Translations under genes and position numbers: made by a program
Assembly (NCBI GenBank): GCA_030847615.1
Contig: JAUMIR010000004.1
Coordinates: forward strand, 221,887,001 to 221,951,000
Direction: 5' to 3'
Origin: Gambelia wislizenii
Lineage: Eukaryota; Chordata; Lepidosauria; Squamata; Crotaphytidae
Length of the DNA stretch: 64,000 nucleotides
Part shown: positions 1 through 10,565 of the stretch, piece by piece
How the letters are laid out: each line of letters begins with the position of its first letter
How positions within the stretch are numbered: position 1 is the stretch's first letter
Notes under the pieces: model-generated
Databases searched by the model: none
Told to the model about the DNA's origin: nothing
What the model saw: only the letters and a program-made list of their open reading frames with translations

Positions 1-481
1 CCTCCAGCAGCCCAGGAGTGAATGCAGGTCTCACAGAGCTGCTTTCACTTCCTGAAAAGGAAATCCCAGGCCGTTCTCATGAGAGGACAAGCACATGGGA
101 AATGCAAAGTTAAAAAGAAAAATACACTGTAAAAAATTAAACCAGGCACCTAAGCAAACTTTAAAAAAAACCACGTAACCCAGGGAGGGTAAAAAAAAGT
201 GTGTCACTTACCTTGTTGCCCCGATCACACCTGGAAGTGTTCAGCACGGACCTCCCATCGCACCAGCATAATGGGGCACCTTTTCACTCACCCGTCATTC
301 CATTACAGAAATGGAATGACAGTTCAATTCACGGCTTAGCCTGTAAATAAGAAGAACCACTGGTGGAACGGAAGGGGCACGGGAGCATAATGACACAGGG
401 ATGACACCATCTGAAAGGAAAACCCTTTTGCGATCTCCTGTTGTCCCTGTAATGGTTTAATTTGGTTGTCTGGTAATCTCC
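1..481 (-). mobile_element. DNA transposon, GGA..TATCAGAC type, cut by window edge
   Basis: This is the inner and right part of a non-autonomous inverted-repeat DNA transposon. It matches, segment by segment, the copy at 48900-49496: the 'cccaggagtgaa' block, the block around 'gggagggtaa', the 'acctggaagtgttc' block and a terminal 'gtctggtaatctcc'. The right end is followed by TTA at 482-484, as expected for a 3-bp target duplication whose left half lies outside the window. I set minus orientation by comparison with the copies at 51050 and 56122. No transposase is encoded. The short frame at 336-614 is internal to the element and not a gene. Confidence 0.75.
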
Positions 482-484
482 TTA

Positions 485-969
485 GTTTCACATCTAGGCA
501 GAGCTTGGGAAAATTACTTTTTTTGTAATGTAACTTCCAGAATCCCTTAGACTGAGGACATGAAGTTCTGGTACTTGTCATCCAAAAAGTAACTTTTCCA
601 AACTGCCCTTTCATAGAAACTCATGTTGACTGCAAACCTAAGAACATGATGCCTGACTGGAATGCACTGAAATCAACTGGATGCAAATGAACTTCATATT
701 CTATGGGCTTTGTGGTGTTCTTTCATGTATAAACATTTTTTCCTACTCTCTTCCATGACTGGCTTCAAATGCAACAGTGATAGTAGGCAAGCAGGAAATC
801 CTGGTTCTTCTTTATATTGTTAGCTCTTTTTTTGGGTTATTTCCCCTGCCTTTAGGTAAAGTGAAGTGGTTACCTCAGGCTGTAGATTTGGGGTATTATG
901 AAATAGCAGCAAACAGTTACTTATTTTGTTGTTGCATTTTTTTAACTCCCAGAAAAGAATGATAAAATC
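485..969. other. Unassigned stretch with short CR1 tail remnant at its end
   Basis: I see no gene or clear repeat from 485 to about 955. The last bases (about 958-972) read like degenerate copies of the 8-bp CR1 tail unit (ATAGAATC-like). They are probably the distal end of the CR1 at 1290, separated from it by the MITE at 973-1289. Confidence 0.5.
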
Positions 970-972
970 ATA

Positions 973-1289
973 GGACTTTTTCAAATGAGGGGAAAACCCC
1001 CCGAGGAGGTCGGGAGAACGTGGCTGCTGCACTAACAGAGGCCCATTTCAGACGATGCTGTCCTCCTCCTGACCTCCTCCCAATCTTCCCCCATGCTGCG
1101 GGCATGACTTTTTATTGACAGAAAACCTCTGTCAATAAAAAGCGGCACCTGCAGCATGGAGGAAGCAAGGGGGAAGATTGGGGGGAGGATGGAGGAGGAA
1201 GGTGTCGTCTGAAATGGGGCTCTATAAGCTCAACAGCCCCGTTGTTCTCCCAACCTCCTTGGGGTTCCCCCCCCCCTTTGAAAAAGTCC
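973..1289. mobile_element. Palindromic MITE inserted in a CR1 tail
   Basis: A 317-bp hairpin element. It opens with 'ggactttttcaaatgagggg', closes with the near-complement ending in 'gaaaaagtcc', and has ATA on both sides (970-972 and 1290-1292). The arms pair over most of the length: the 'cctcctcc..atcttccccc' block near 1063-1095 faces 'ggggggaagattgg..gaggagg' near 1168-1200. The centre is the hairpin 'tttttattgacag' / 'ctgtcaataaaaa' around 1110-1142. It is a short relative of the 600-bp elements at 7378 and 48900 and encodes nothing. Confidence 0.85.
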
Positions 1290-1750
1290 ATAGAATCATA
1301 GAATCAGAGTTGGAAGAGACCACAAGGGCCATCCAATCCAACCCCCTGCCATGCAGGAATACACATTCAAAACATTTCCAACAGATGGCCATCCAGCCTC
1401 TGCTTAAAAACCTCCAAAGAAGGAGAGTCCACCACACTCCAAGGCAGTGTACTCCACTTCCAAACAGTTCTTACTATCACCAGGTTCTTCCTAATGTTTA
1501 GGTGGAATCTCTTTTCCTGTAGTTTGAACCCATTGCTCCATGTCCTAGTCTCTGGAGCAGCAGAAAACAAGCTTGTTCCATCCTCAGTATGACATCCCTT
1601 CAAATATTTGAACATGTCTATCATGTCCCCTCTTAACCTTCTGTTCCCCAAACTAAACATACTCAGCTCCCTAAGCCATCCCACACAGGGCATGGCTTCC
1701 AGACCTCCCACCATCCTGGTTGCTCTCCTCTGGACACATGATGTTTGTAG
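1290..1750 (-). mobile_element. CR1 LINE 3' end, 5'-truncated
   Basis: Starts with the CR1 8-bp tail repeat (atagaatc twice) followed by the classic 3' UTR 'gttggaagagaccacaaggg' in minus orientation. The minus strand then encodes the C-terminal end of CR1 ORF2: residues resembling CVQRRAT, LRELSMFSL, RRLRGDMI, FKYLKG and a final VVDSPSLEVFKQRLDGHL. Homology fades near 1740-1760, so this is a typical 5'-truncated copy. The minus frame running to 1822 mixes real ORF2 remnants with flanking sequence and is not a host gene. Confidence 0.92.
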
Positions 1751-1889
1751 AATGTCTGCTGCATGCACTAAAATAACTTGGCAGGCTTTGCCCATCTTGA
1801 TATGGGTAGTGGAGGGGGTCATTTGCAGTTTCTCGGGCAGTGAAATGTCTTGGGTTGACCCTGGTCTGTCACTCCTGTCTTAGCCATTT

Positions 1890-1985
1890 TAAAAATGCAT
1901 TTACATATTTATTTGATTTATATCCCACCTTTCTTTCCAAAGCAGCTTACAATATAATTTAAAATACTTTAAAATATGTTAAAAT
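1890..1985 (-). mobile_element. Short LINE 3'-end fragment
   Basis: The block 'tatatcccacctttctttcc' followed by 'aaagcagcttacaatataa' is the reverse complement of the common reptile LINE/SINE tail that ends in 'ggtgggatataaat'. Too short to assign to L2, CR1 or another family. Confidence 0.55.
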
Positions 1986-1989
1986 ATTG

Positions 1990-2185
1990 AATGCCAGTAT
2001 GTTCTAGTAGTTTGAAAATTCAAATCTGCTCAGCCATGGAAACCTACCGGCCCACCCTGGGCAAGTCACACTCTCTCAGCCTCAGAGGAAGACAATGGCA
2101 AACCCCCTCTGAATAAATCTTGCCAAGAAAACCTGTAATAGTTTTGCCATAATTCTGAAGTGACTTGAAGGCACACAACCCAATA
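1990..2185 (+). mobile_element. tRNA-derived SINE with BovB-like tail
   Basis: Contains a degraded B-box region (aaattcaaatctgctcagcc), then 'gggcaagtcacactctctca', 'gaggaagacaatggcaaacc' and an end resembling 'agtgacttgaaggcacacaa'. The last block is the part shared between squamate SINEs and the BovB LINE 3' end, so this copy was probably mobilised by BovB machinery. The A box is eroded. Confidence 0.72.
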
Positions 2186-3005
2186 CTAGATTGTGGCCTT
2201 AATTCAGTATCATAACTGCTTGCCACAAACATTTTCCATATGAAGAAAAGGTTCACCTGCCCCACTGCTTGCCATTTTTAATGATACAACAGTGCACCCA
2301 GGAGCATGAAGAAAAGCAGCTGCTGGTGGAATTGCTACCTGAACTAACTGCTTTTGTTTGATTTTAACATGTGTTAAAAGTGGCTGCTTTCTGAATGAAT
2401 TATCATTCCCTACAAAAGGCAAATGTAGCCGTGTTGTTCATGAGAATAATGATGACAACAACAACAAATCCAACAAACCCATATCATGATACTACTGTTA
2501 TTAGGCCAAGCAAATTTTCATCGTGTAGGGGGGAGGGTCTTTTAGTGTGAAGGAAGTCACATTGAGATATACAACACAGTGTGATTTTAAAAGCAACTAG
2601 AGTGTGACTTACTCCTTACTTTTTAAATGGTACCATGACCTCTTGGAAACGAGATAGCCCAAAGCATCTGGAAGCATTTGTGCCTTCCATAAAATTGTTT
2701 CACCTGTATAACAGTAATTCCACGTAAAGTAAATCACATTCCAAAATTGTGGATGTTTATAGCTGCAACCTTTATTTCATACTTAGGTTTGAAAGATACA
2801 GTTTTGTTTAGGAACCTATAAGATTGTAAGGCTGAAAAAGGCCTGCAGGGTCATTGCCCATCCCAGCAATTAACTGCATGCACCCAAAGCCTGTATAATT
2901 AATATGACTTAAAACAGAATGCATGTAGGTATCATAAAAATTAGAAAATAATTCCACCCAGGGAAAAATTAACAAAGATTCATTACAGTAATTACTTGAT
3001 CTAGG
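2186..3005. other. No recognisable feature
   Basis: AT-rich sequence without a supported gene. Around 2440-2465 there is a short imperfect (ACA)n run. The part near 2820-2890 could be a very degraded repeat but I cannot name it. Confidence 0.5.
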
Positions 3006-3009
3006 GGAA

Positions 3010-3130
3010 AAAAAATCCAGAATCCACAAAAAAATGATACCTTTATTGGCCAACCAAACTGCAAAACACATGATGTAAGTTTTCAAAGCTCCACTGGCTT
3101 CTTCATCAGGCAAAAGATGTTTAAAAAAAG
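3010..3130 (-). mobile_element. Retroelement end, unclassified, copy 1
   Basis: Reads 'aatccagaatccacaaaaaa', then 'acctttattggccaacca', 'ctgcaaaacacatgatgtaag' and 'ggcttcttcatcaggcaaaa'. The same blocks occur at 3573 (same strand) and 3912 (opposite strand). The family recalls the abundant reptile ends that carry 'gccgtgttggccatgtagc'. I suspect a Penelope-like or related retroelement but no coding part is present. Confidence 0.6.
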
Positions 3131-3572
3131 AGAGAAAAAAAGGATGGTGTTGAAGTCACAGGCCTACAAGTTGTCTCAGATGTTGCTTGTGTTGTTGTTC
3201 AGTTGGGGGATATCACCCAGGCGGAGGCTGCTCCTACTTCCTGGCCATATGGTGCTGAGACAAAAAACAGTAAAAATTTAACTCCTTCTGCAGCAGCAAG
3301 GCAACACCTTTGGTATCTAGCATGACTCTGACATTTGTGAAGCCAGGGCTCCTTTGTTAGGCAGAGATCATTGGATTTTTCAAGAAGTCTCTGTATGACT
3401 ACATCTAGAAAAAATGTGCAGATGCTGTAGCCAACTATAGTCTGAAACAATGGTTTTATCCTTGTTGGAGGTAGAAACCTAAGAGTTTAGTTCCAGACCA
3501 TATTTCCCTCTTGTTTGGGCTTCCCTTGTTGTGGCAAAAATGAGATATCTTCAAATCTAGGAAACACATTCA

Positions 3573-3715
3573 GGGGTAGCCGTGTTGGCCATGTAGCAAA
3601 ATAAAACCCAGAATCCACAAAAAAGTGATACTTTTATTGGCTAGCCAAACTGCAAAACACATGATCCAAGTATTCAAAGTTCTACTGGTTTCCTCATCAG
3701 GCAAAAGAAGTTAAA
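3573..3715 (-). mobile_element. Retroelement end, unclassified, copy 2
   Basis: Begins with 'caggggtagccgtgttggcc' and continues 'atgtagcaaaataaaaccca', then the block with 'cttttattggctagccaaac' and ends near 'ctcatcaggcaaaag'. It is more complete at its outer edge than copy 1. A 20-bp segment after copy 1 (gttgaagtcacaggcctaca, 3151 onward) is present in inverted form after copy 2 (about 3741-3760). Confidence 0.65.
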
Positions 3716-3779
3716 AAATAAAGAAAAGAAGAAAAAATTACAGGCCTGTGACTTCAACATCGTCACTCTTCTTTCTTTA

Positions 3780-3905
3780 TTTTTAAACATATTTTCTTTA
3801 TTTATTTTTTAATATCATTTGCTTGAATATTTATCTATTGCATAAATAAACAAATACATTTGCTTGAATATTTATCTACTGCATAAATAAATAAATAAAT
3901 AAAAT
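3780..3905. repeat. AT-rich low-complexity with repeated AAATA and an imperfect direct repeat
   Basis: Holds T-rich and (AAAT)n tracts and two near-copies of 'tttgcttgaatatttatcta' followed by 'tgcataaataaa' (about 3819 and 3859). Confidence 0.8.
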
Positions 3906-3911
3906 ATTTTG

Positions 3912-4052
3912 CTTGATGAAGAAGCCAGTAGAACTTTGAGAGCTTGTATAATGTGTTTTGCAGTTTGGTTGGCCAATAAAGGTATCACTTTTTTGTGGGT
4001 TTTGGATTTTGTTTTGCTACATGGCCAACATGGCTATGCCTGAATGTGTTGA
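3912..4052 (+). mobile_element. Retroelement end, unclassified, copy 3 (inverted)
   Basis: Plus-strand copy: 'gatgaagaagccagtagaac', then 'gtgttttgcagtttggttgg', 'ccaataaaggtatcactttt' and 'tacatggccaacatggctat'. It faces copy 2 across about 200 bp of AT-rich DNA. The frame at 3958-4200 lies across it and is not a gene. Confidence 0.65.
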
Positions 4053-4264
4053 CCCAGGAAACTCAACTTCACAAACATTTTTAGTCACCTCTAAAGAGAT
4101 TCTCATTATTTCTCTCTTTTTTTTAAAGCAAGGGATGCTCAAACAGCTTGGAGACTTTTGCAGAAGGATTTTTGGCAGAGCTGGAAAATATATTATTTAA
4201 ATCAATAATGTGATGTCCATTCTTTGTTAAGTTTTTCAAGAACATGTTACTTGTTCTCATTGCC

Positions 4265-4868
4265 TGCACCTCAAAAATAATAAGTAAGCTTAAAATTCAC
4301 AATTTAAAAGTGATCTGGATAGGCCTGCCAGAAGAGACTGGTCTTTAATGCTGTTTTAAATTTGGACAATGTATTCAGCTGTCAAATCTCTTCCAGCAGG
4401 TCATTCCACAGTCTAAGGGTGGCTGAAGAAAAAGTCCTCTGGCTGACTGGAGTAAAAGTCCAACAGAGGACATGAGTGTACAGAGTAGATTATATGGGAG
4501 GAGGCGATCCCATAGGTAACCTAGACCTAAAGCATGTGGGGCTTTAAAGGTCATAACCAAAACGTTATACCTTACCCAGAAACTAATTGCAGCCAATGCA
4601 GTGATTTTAATATTGCTGTGATGTGCTCACTCCTGGTTGTACCTGTATTCTGTCTGGCTGCTGTGTTTCAAACCAACTGATGTTTCTGAACTTGGTGCAG
4701 AAGTGGCCCAATGCACAGCACATTGCAAAAGTCCAGCCTTGAGGTTACCAGCATGTGCAATACCATCTTCAGATCTTGTTCTAGGAAGGAGTGCAGTTGG
4801 CATAACAGCTGAAGCTGATAATAAGCACTCCTGGCCATTGCATCTATCTGCATAAGCACTGTGTTTCA
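4265..4868 (-). mobile_element. L2-type LINE, 3' end of ORF2 plus 3' UTR
   Basis: Minus strand. The 3' UTR and ORF end lie around 4290-4440 ('aggcctgccagaagagactg'), followed by frames resembling the C-terminal part of L2 ORF2. The piece at 4668-4859 shows the block HMLVTSRLDFCNVL and a degraded Q-LQ..VQ motif; a second frame at 4375-4596 has FKAPHALGLGYL..LLPYN. The same protein blocks are found in the longer copy at 59377-61375, which confirms the family. Several frameshifts; not functional. Confidence 0.85.
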
Positions 4869-4869
4869 C

Positions 4870-7195
4870 CAAAACAAAATAAAAAAGTTATCATATTAAG
4901 GCATCACTTAATTTGTTCCCATCCTTTGCTGACCTACAACATTCTCTGTGTGCACACACATGTAGACTTACTCAGAAGAAGGTCCAATTGAGTTCAGTGG
5001 GATCCAAAACTGCATGAGTGCATGTACTATTGCAGCTTTGATGTTGGGATCGGAATGACAGTCCAGAAAAAAAAAATCACTTATCTGCATACAGTTCACT
5101 GGGAAGCAGGATTTATTTAGTCAAGCTGAGTGCAGTTTAAATGAAACAATTCATATATACTACACTTATTTCCTGGGAAGACAGTTTGTCCTTCCTTTCC
5201 CCACTCCGCATTTCAAGATAGAGTATATTTCGATCTTGAAATGATATAACTTAGTGCAAGGAAACACTTGATGCATGCTGCATTTATAAGAGTCTGTCAA
5301 TAGCTACATAAGGTACTGTGATTGTTGTGGAAGGTTTTAAACCTGAAGGAGATGAGGTGTATTTGAAAGTGGGGGGAGTAAATGGGTATTTCTTCCACAG
5401 TGTATCAAGGGAAGGGGCTCTGAATATCTTCTCCTGAGGAATTCAACTGCATATCTGTGGTGGGAAAGTGGATATAAGAAGAATGCCAAGGGTATGGAGA
5501 GAATGGGGGAAAGGCCATATATTTCAAGAAAGAATATTGTTTACAAGGAGTGTTAATAGGTTTCAGGGGAAATGTTAATTTTTTTTTCCTAGGCTGAAAT
5601 AGCTACTGTAAGTTTTTAATGGTTAATCATTCATTCTTGAATTTTTATATTAAGCATTTCATATTACTTTATTGACTTAACTTTTATGCTCTTCTTCATT
5701 TTGACAGTAAAGAATGACCAGGCAATACTCTTTGAAAATTGGAGGCCATTTGCAGCTGCTCTCTGCTGAGGGAAGTGAATAATAGGGTGCCCTCAAGGAA
5801 TTTCAAAGGTATCACTCAACAGAAACTTTTGTGTCTGAAGAAAACTAGACCATTTTATCATAGTAGGCATGCTGATATGTTTGCTTTAATAAAATGCCAT
5901 ATTTCTGCCTTTAATCTCTTGTCAACCAGCTATTAAAACCACAAAGTATATGCGTGCAGCACATGTAAACACTTTGTGGTTTACTGAAATAGCCACAGAA
6001 CACACCAATAAAACTGACAATTTGTGTTTAGTGAGCAGCCTGTAATAATTTTCTTGAGTAATGGAAAGAAATAAGAATCGCCCCCGCCCCCATCAAACCA
6101 GAAAGCCAATTTGATTTAATTCAGTGACCCATGCAATTAAATGGTGGTGGTGGAATGTGTACCTGATGAAAACCTTCTATGAGCTATAAAACAATGATCT
6201 TAAACAATAACTGCTTAGTTACAGACAGAAGCAAAAAGCTGCCATTTACCCAGCACTACTGTCATGAGCTAATTATTTATGTGAGAACTTGTCCTAAGAG
6301 GGTTCCTTGTTTCCCTAATGGACCTTTCTGTATTTGTGGCGGCTGTGAACCCTGTTTATTCTTCACATTTAAAAAAAATTCCCCTTGGGTGATATCTTGC
6401 CCTATTGAGTTTAATAGCAACGTTAACACTGATTTTAGTGAGTTCAAGCTTTCCCTCAACAGTTTGCTGAAGGATACGCCTGAAAATCATGCCCACATGA
6501 AAAAAGCATATAGATAAAATTACTTATGACTAATAGAGCAGGGAATGTCTTTGCTTTGGAAGGAAGGTGGCAGTGATTTAAAAATAAAACCAGCCTCAGT
6601 CTGCCTTGAGGGCATAGGTACTCCATAGGGAGCTATCTGCTGGTCAAGGCTGAGACCTAGTCTGCTATAGTATGACCTCCTTTGAGCTTGTTAACCAGCC
6701 ACACCTGACTTAGCTGGACTGGCCAGGTTTCTCCTGAACTTTGATTAGGCAGGCTATCAGTTCTGTGGTCATGGCCTTCCCTTTCACTTGTCTAACAAGC
6801 CATATCCTTGCTGTTCCAAGGCAGTATTTTTTTATGTGTGTTTCTGCTTACATTTTCCTTCTCACTATATTTTGTCTTCTGTGGAACCCATTCTAGTTCG
6901 GCTTGACTTTTTAGACATTAGTTCATGAGTACGGGATTTTAAGCAGTGCAGCTTCCCTTGATCTACTTTATGGAAGTCTGCGATCAAGGCTGGCCCCCTC
7001 CCTGGAAAGAGAACCTGGAAAACTTTCTTTGGTTGGAGTACAGCTCCCATGTGTTCTTGAAAGCAGTGCTTGCAAATGTGTTTTAAAAAGAGATAGGAAA
7101 AGTGTGTATGCATGTGTTTCTGTTTAATTCAGAGTTTGGAAAGTGTAACTTCCAGCCAGACAAGCATTTTCTCATTTGGTAGACTTGGCGTTTAT
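4870..7195. other. Unique-looking non-coding stretch
   Basis: No gene seen. Notable content: a 12-bp inverted repeat with two RUNX-type motifs at 5936-5982 in an otherwise well-preserved-looking segment (about 5860-6060), a C-rich run at 6080-6092, and ordinary AT-rich DNA elsewhere. The frame at 6179-6517 (112 codons) has no family resemblance that I recognise. Confidence 0.5.
5936..5982. promoter_or_regulatory. Inverted pair of RUNX-like motifs (candidate)
   Basis: AAACCACAAAGT (5936-5947) and its exact complement ACTTTGTGGTTT (5971-5982) flank a 23-nt spacer. Each arm contains the TGTGGT/ACCACA core bound by RUNX proteins. The motif match is direct; a regulatory role is only inferred. Confidence 0.3.
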
Positions 7196-7377
7196 TCAAA
7201 GATATAGCAGATTATCAGATGCAGCAAATATACTTTATGAGAATGCCAGGGTGACTTTCCTGTCCTGCAAACAGGACCTGGTTTCACACAATGTCATCCT
7301 TGTTGCATTTTGCTCCTGGGCTTCAGCAGTTAGTAAGGCAGCGCTTTTCATTGATGGGGAAAGTATTTACAGATATA

Positions 7378-7994
7378 GGAGATTATCAGACGGACTATAA
7401 AGTCCGTTGCAGAAATGGAACAGAATCGGAAAAGGGCTTACCTTTTGAACAACATTGTTCTGTCCCCGTTCTGCTCCTGTTCTGCACCTGTGATACCTTT
7501 TTCACAGGGAAACATCATTAATGGACCTGTTTCTGTAATGGGATCACGGGTGGTCTGAAATATGCCCGTTGCTATCTCGTTATGCTGGTGTGATGCCAGC
7601 ACTGGGGGAAGGTCCATGCCAGACACTTCTGGGTGCAATTGGGACAAGGAGATAAGTGGCACCCTCCCCCCCTCCCTGGGTTACTTGTTAATTTTTTAGG
7701 GTGTTTTGCAGCTTGGTTTTATTTTTTTTACATTTGGTTTACTTTTTATTTTTAAATTTCCAACACATCATTCTCTCACGAGAACAGTCAAGATTTCATT
7801 TCTGGGACATGAATGCAGCTTTGTGACAGCTGCATTCACTTCCAGCCAGCAAGGGGAGGGGGAGGATGTTCCTGTTCTGTGGTGGGGGGTAAATGTCTGA
7901 AAATTTTTCCCTAATTGTGGAACAGGAATGGGAGTGGGGCGGGTTGGGGGTAGTGGGATAGAAACGGGTTATAAGGGCTCATCTGATAATCTCC
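7378..7994 (+). mobile_element. DNA transposon, GGA..TATCAGAC type, full length
   Basis: 617-bp element with termini 'ggagattatcagac' and 'atctgataatctcc' and an ATA on each side (7375-7377, 7995-7997). Internal blocks match the other long copies in plus orientation: 'gatgccagcactggggg', 'cacttctgggtgcaattggg', 'cctccctgggttact', and a T-rich part leading to 'cattcacttcc'. Upstream, at about 7198-7214, a near-copy of its left end (gatatagcagattatcagat) occurs alone. No transposase. Confidence 0.87.
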
Positions 7995-7997
7995 ATA

Positions 7998-9050
7998 TAT
8001 AGCATTGAAAAGAAAAAAAATCTTCTCTCAGTGAAATCCAACACAGAACATTTTCACACAGTGAGATCCAAAACAGGACTGCTTCACATTGTGAAATCCA
8101 AAGCAGAACTGTTTAGCTCTCAGCCCAGCCCTGCACCAGCTCAGCTCCTGGGCTCAGTCAATATTGGTACATTTAGCCAGCTAGCTTCTACAAATTGTTG
8201 CCAGCTAACTGTGCAGGTTGTTTGCTACTTATCAGCTCTTTACAGGATAAATCTACTGTATGTCCCAATATCCTGACAGTAATTTCAGAACTCATGGCTC
8301 ATAAATATTACTCATAAGAGTGTATATAGGGGATGGGACTGTAATATGCACAGGATGGGATTGTGGTCAGGACCAAAAACTCAACAAAACACTGAGATTG
8401 TGACTGAATCTCCAGGACTATTAATTGATTTTAAATGCAGCCATGGGCTTTTTCAGTTGGATTAGAAAGTTTGCCCACAAAAAATGGCCAAGATCCTGCA
8501 TCAGAAAATGTAGCTACAACAGTGGAGCTCTGTCATCATAGCTATATTTCCTGATGCCAGCCCATAAAACCTACCTTTGAAGCCAGCTAGCCCCCAACAG
8601 AAGGATTTATGGGGTAATGGAAAGCAGGACACTGAGTGACAGCACTTCTAGCACTCTTCCAGCAGCAAGGCACAATGCGATTGTTGGGTCCTGTTGCAGC
8701 CGCTTGTTGTATCACATGGCACTGGCAGGAAAGGGATGGATACATCATTACTCCATGCCTCGGTCTCCGGCAATGACTGTAAACATGAATTCCTTAATTA
8801 TGATGTTGTATGTCCAGCTTACAACATTGTACATACAGAGCAAGTTCCCCAAACACACATGAGGGTTTTTGTGTGAAAAAATTCTGGCAGTCTTTTTTGG
8901 GGGGAAAAGTGCAAAATCCACTGAATCCTGCATTTCTGTGCAGAATAATGTCCTTAAACACCTCAGGATGTGTGAATAGTGGGTGAAAACTACAAAATTC
9001 TCACTTCTGTTTTATTCTTCCTCTCTTCTTCCTCTCCTGGTTTCCTGCTA
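7998..9050. other. No recognisable gene or repeat
   Basis: Contains a locally repeated phrase near 8030-8110 (three imperfect copies of 'gtgaaatccaaaacagaac'-like units of about 31 bp). Nothing else that I can name. Confidence 0.5.
8025..8112. repeat. Short degenerate tandem repeat, about 31-bp unit, three copies
   Basis: Units start at about 8031 (gtgaaatccaacacagaaca), 8061 (gtgagatccaaaacaggact) and 8091 (gtgaaatccaaagcagaact). They differ by only a few bases. Confidence 0.75.
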
Positions 9051-9056
9051 ACCAAG

Positions 9057-9488
9057 AGCCTTACTGCACTGCAAAGAAAAGCGGCAAAGGAGCAGGAACA
9101 TTCTATCTTTCCTGCTGCCTTACCACACAGTGTGTTCTTCTGGTATTCTTATGTTCAAGTCCCGTGGGGGACTGAGGTAAAACCACATCTTTTTGCAAAT
9201 GGATTTTTCTGGTTAGGAAAAAGACGCTTTTATCTTGGTCCCCCATGGGACCTGAACAAAAGAATGTTGCCATCATGTGATAAGGCAACAGGAAAGATGG
9301 AACGTTCCTTGCTTTGCTCCTTTTCTTTGGAGTGCGGTAAGGCTCCAGAAAAATCTGTTTGCAAAAAGACACACTTTTACCTCGGTCCCGCATGGGACTG
9401 GAAGAACACTGATACCATGCAGTAAGGCAGTAGGAAAGACAGAATGTTTCCGCTGCTTTGCTGCTTTTCTTAAGAGTGTGATAAGGCT
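9057..9488. mobile_element. Three-armed foldback element
   Basis: Arm 1 (about 9057-9195) and arm 2 (about 9200-9344) are inverted copies meeting at a short centre (9200-9220, 'aaatggatttttctgg'): 'agccttactgcactgcaaag' faces 'ctttggagtgcggtaaggct'. A third arm, parallel to arm 2, follows at about 9350-9488 and ends 'agagtgtgataaggct'. The phrase around 'cccatggga' recurs in every arm. The element at 23552-23824 has two arms of the same family, so arm 3 here is an extra. The 212-codon minus frame across this region is a product of the palindrome, not a gene. Confidence 0.78.
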
Positions 9489-9489
9489 C

Positions 9490-10178
9490 AAAGGCAGCCT
9501 TTACTTGGCCCTGGTGTCTAGAAAGTAACCTCATATTCTCTGCTTCTGTACAAGCCTCTAATGAGGAAGGGTAAGCCCACAGCAGCAACTTGTGCAGGTG
9601 CCCAGCTGGTAGCCTGCTATTGGGAACAGGGTAATTCAGCTGCATTTCTTCATGGATGAAACAATTGCAACTGATGCAGAAATGAAATGGGAATTGGAAG
9701 GTAAGAAGGCTAGAACAGTGTCTCATCTTGAGATTCAGCAAGGCAGCCCTCTCTGAGGGCAGATGTTTTAGGCTTACAGAGGTCTTTTAATTATTAATTA
9801 TTTTTTTCACAGCACACTAACAGTTGTCAGTAATGAGACCCAGCATGTAGTTTGGGTATTACTGCCTTAGATTGTACAGAGCAAAATGGAGCAAGCAAAT
9901 TGTCCAGTTATTTGCGTGCATCCTGGACTGTGGTCCTAGGGCGGCTTCAAAAACAAAACAAATTACTGTACAGTACTTTGCTTTCCCCCACCCCTTTTTC
10001 TTCCCCCTGGAATGAAAAGGGTTTTGCTATCTATCAGGTTTTCTGGATGTTAGTCAGTGCAAAGTGTTGCAAAGTCCAGCTTTGTGCAACCTCTATGAGG
10101 ACTTTAATCCAAAACCAACTGAAACAATGCTTGTGTCTTAGACACTTGCCCTCCTCCAAGACCACCACCGTGCACTCT
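9490..10178. other. No recognisable feature
   Basis: No repeat or gene that I can support. Confidence 0.45.
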
Positions 10179-10441
10179 GGACTTTATCAGAAACGGCAAA
10201 AAATGTGGCATTAGGACGCAATGATAGCAGAAAGAACAGGCATTAACCAAGGATGATATCGCTTACCCATTCCCACTGCTTAGCCCATCAATAAAAATGA
10301 TGCTTCATTCGTGCCAGCACGACGCAGCAGGAATAGGTGAGCGACGAGGATGTCTGATAATTTTGCCTTTTCTGCTATTGTCACGTCCTAAATGACATGT
10401 TGTTGTTGTTTTGCGACTATTTGCCATGTCTGATGAAGTCC
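10179..10441. mobile_element. Short MITE, GGACTTTATCAGA type
   Basis: 263 bp from 'ggactttatcagaaacggca' to 'ttgccatgtctgatgaagtcc', flanked by TCT on both sides (10176-10178 and 10442-10444). The arms pair imperfectly ('aggacgcaatgatagcagaa' against 'ttctgctattgtcacgtcct'). Sister of the element at 20509. Confidence 0.85.
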
Positions 10442-10565
10442 TCTGTCTTCTTCACCTCTTTCTCTGGGTGTTTCCCTTTCTCTTCCTCCTTTCTCTTTCT
10501 CTTCACCCATCTGTCCATCTTCATATTCTTTTATCTCTCCTCTCCCTGTCTTTTCATCCACTCCT
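10442..10565. repeat. Pyrimidine-rich low-complexity tract
   Basis: About 120 bp dominated by CTTC, TCTTT and CCTTTC words. The frames at 10388-10659 are translations of this tract and not genes. Confidence 0.8.

Noticed and set aside
1367..1822. 151-codon minus frame that looks protein-like
   Set aside because: It is the CR1 ORF2 C-terminus plus flank, not a host gene.
9103..9741. 212-codon open frame on the minus strand, among the longest in the window
   Set aside because: It crosses the three-armed foldback element and flanking sequence, has similar frames on the other strand and shows no protein family pattern. An artefact of the palindrome.
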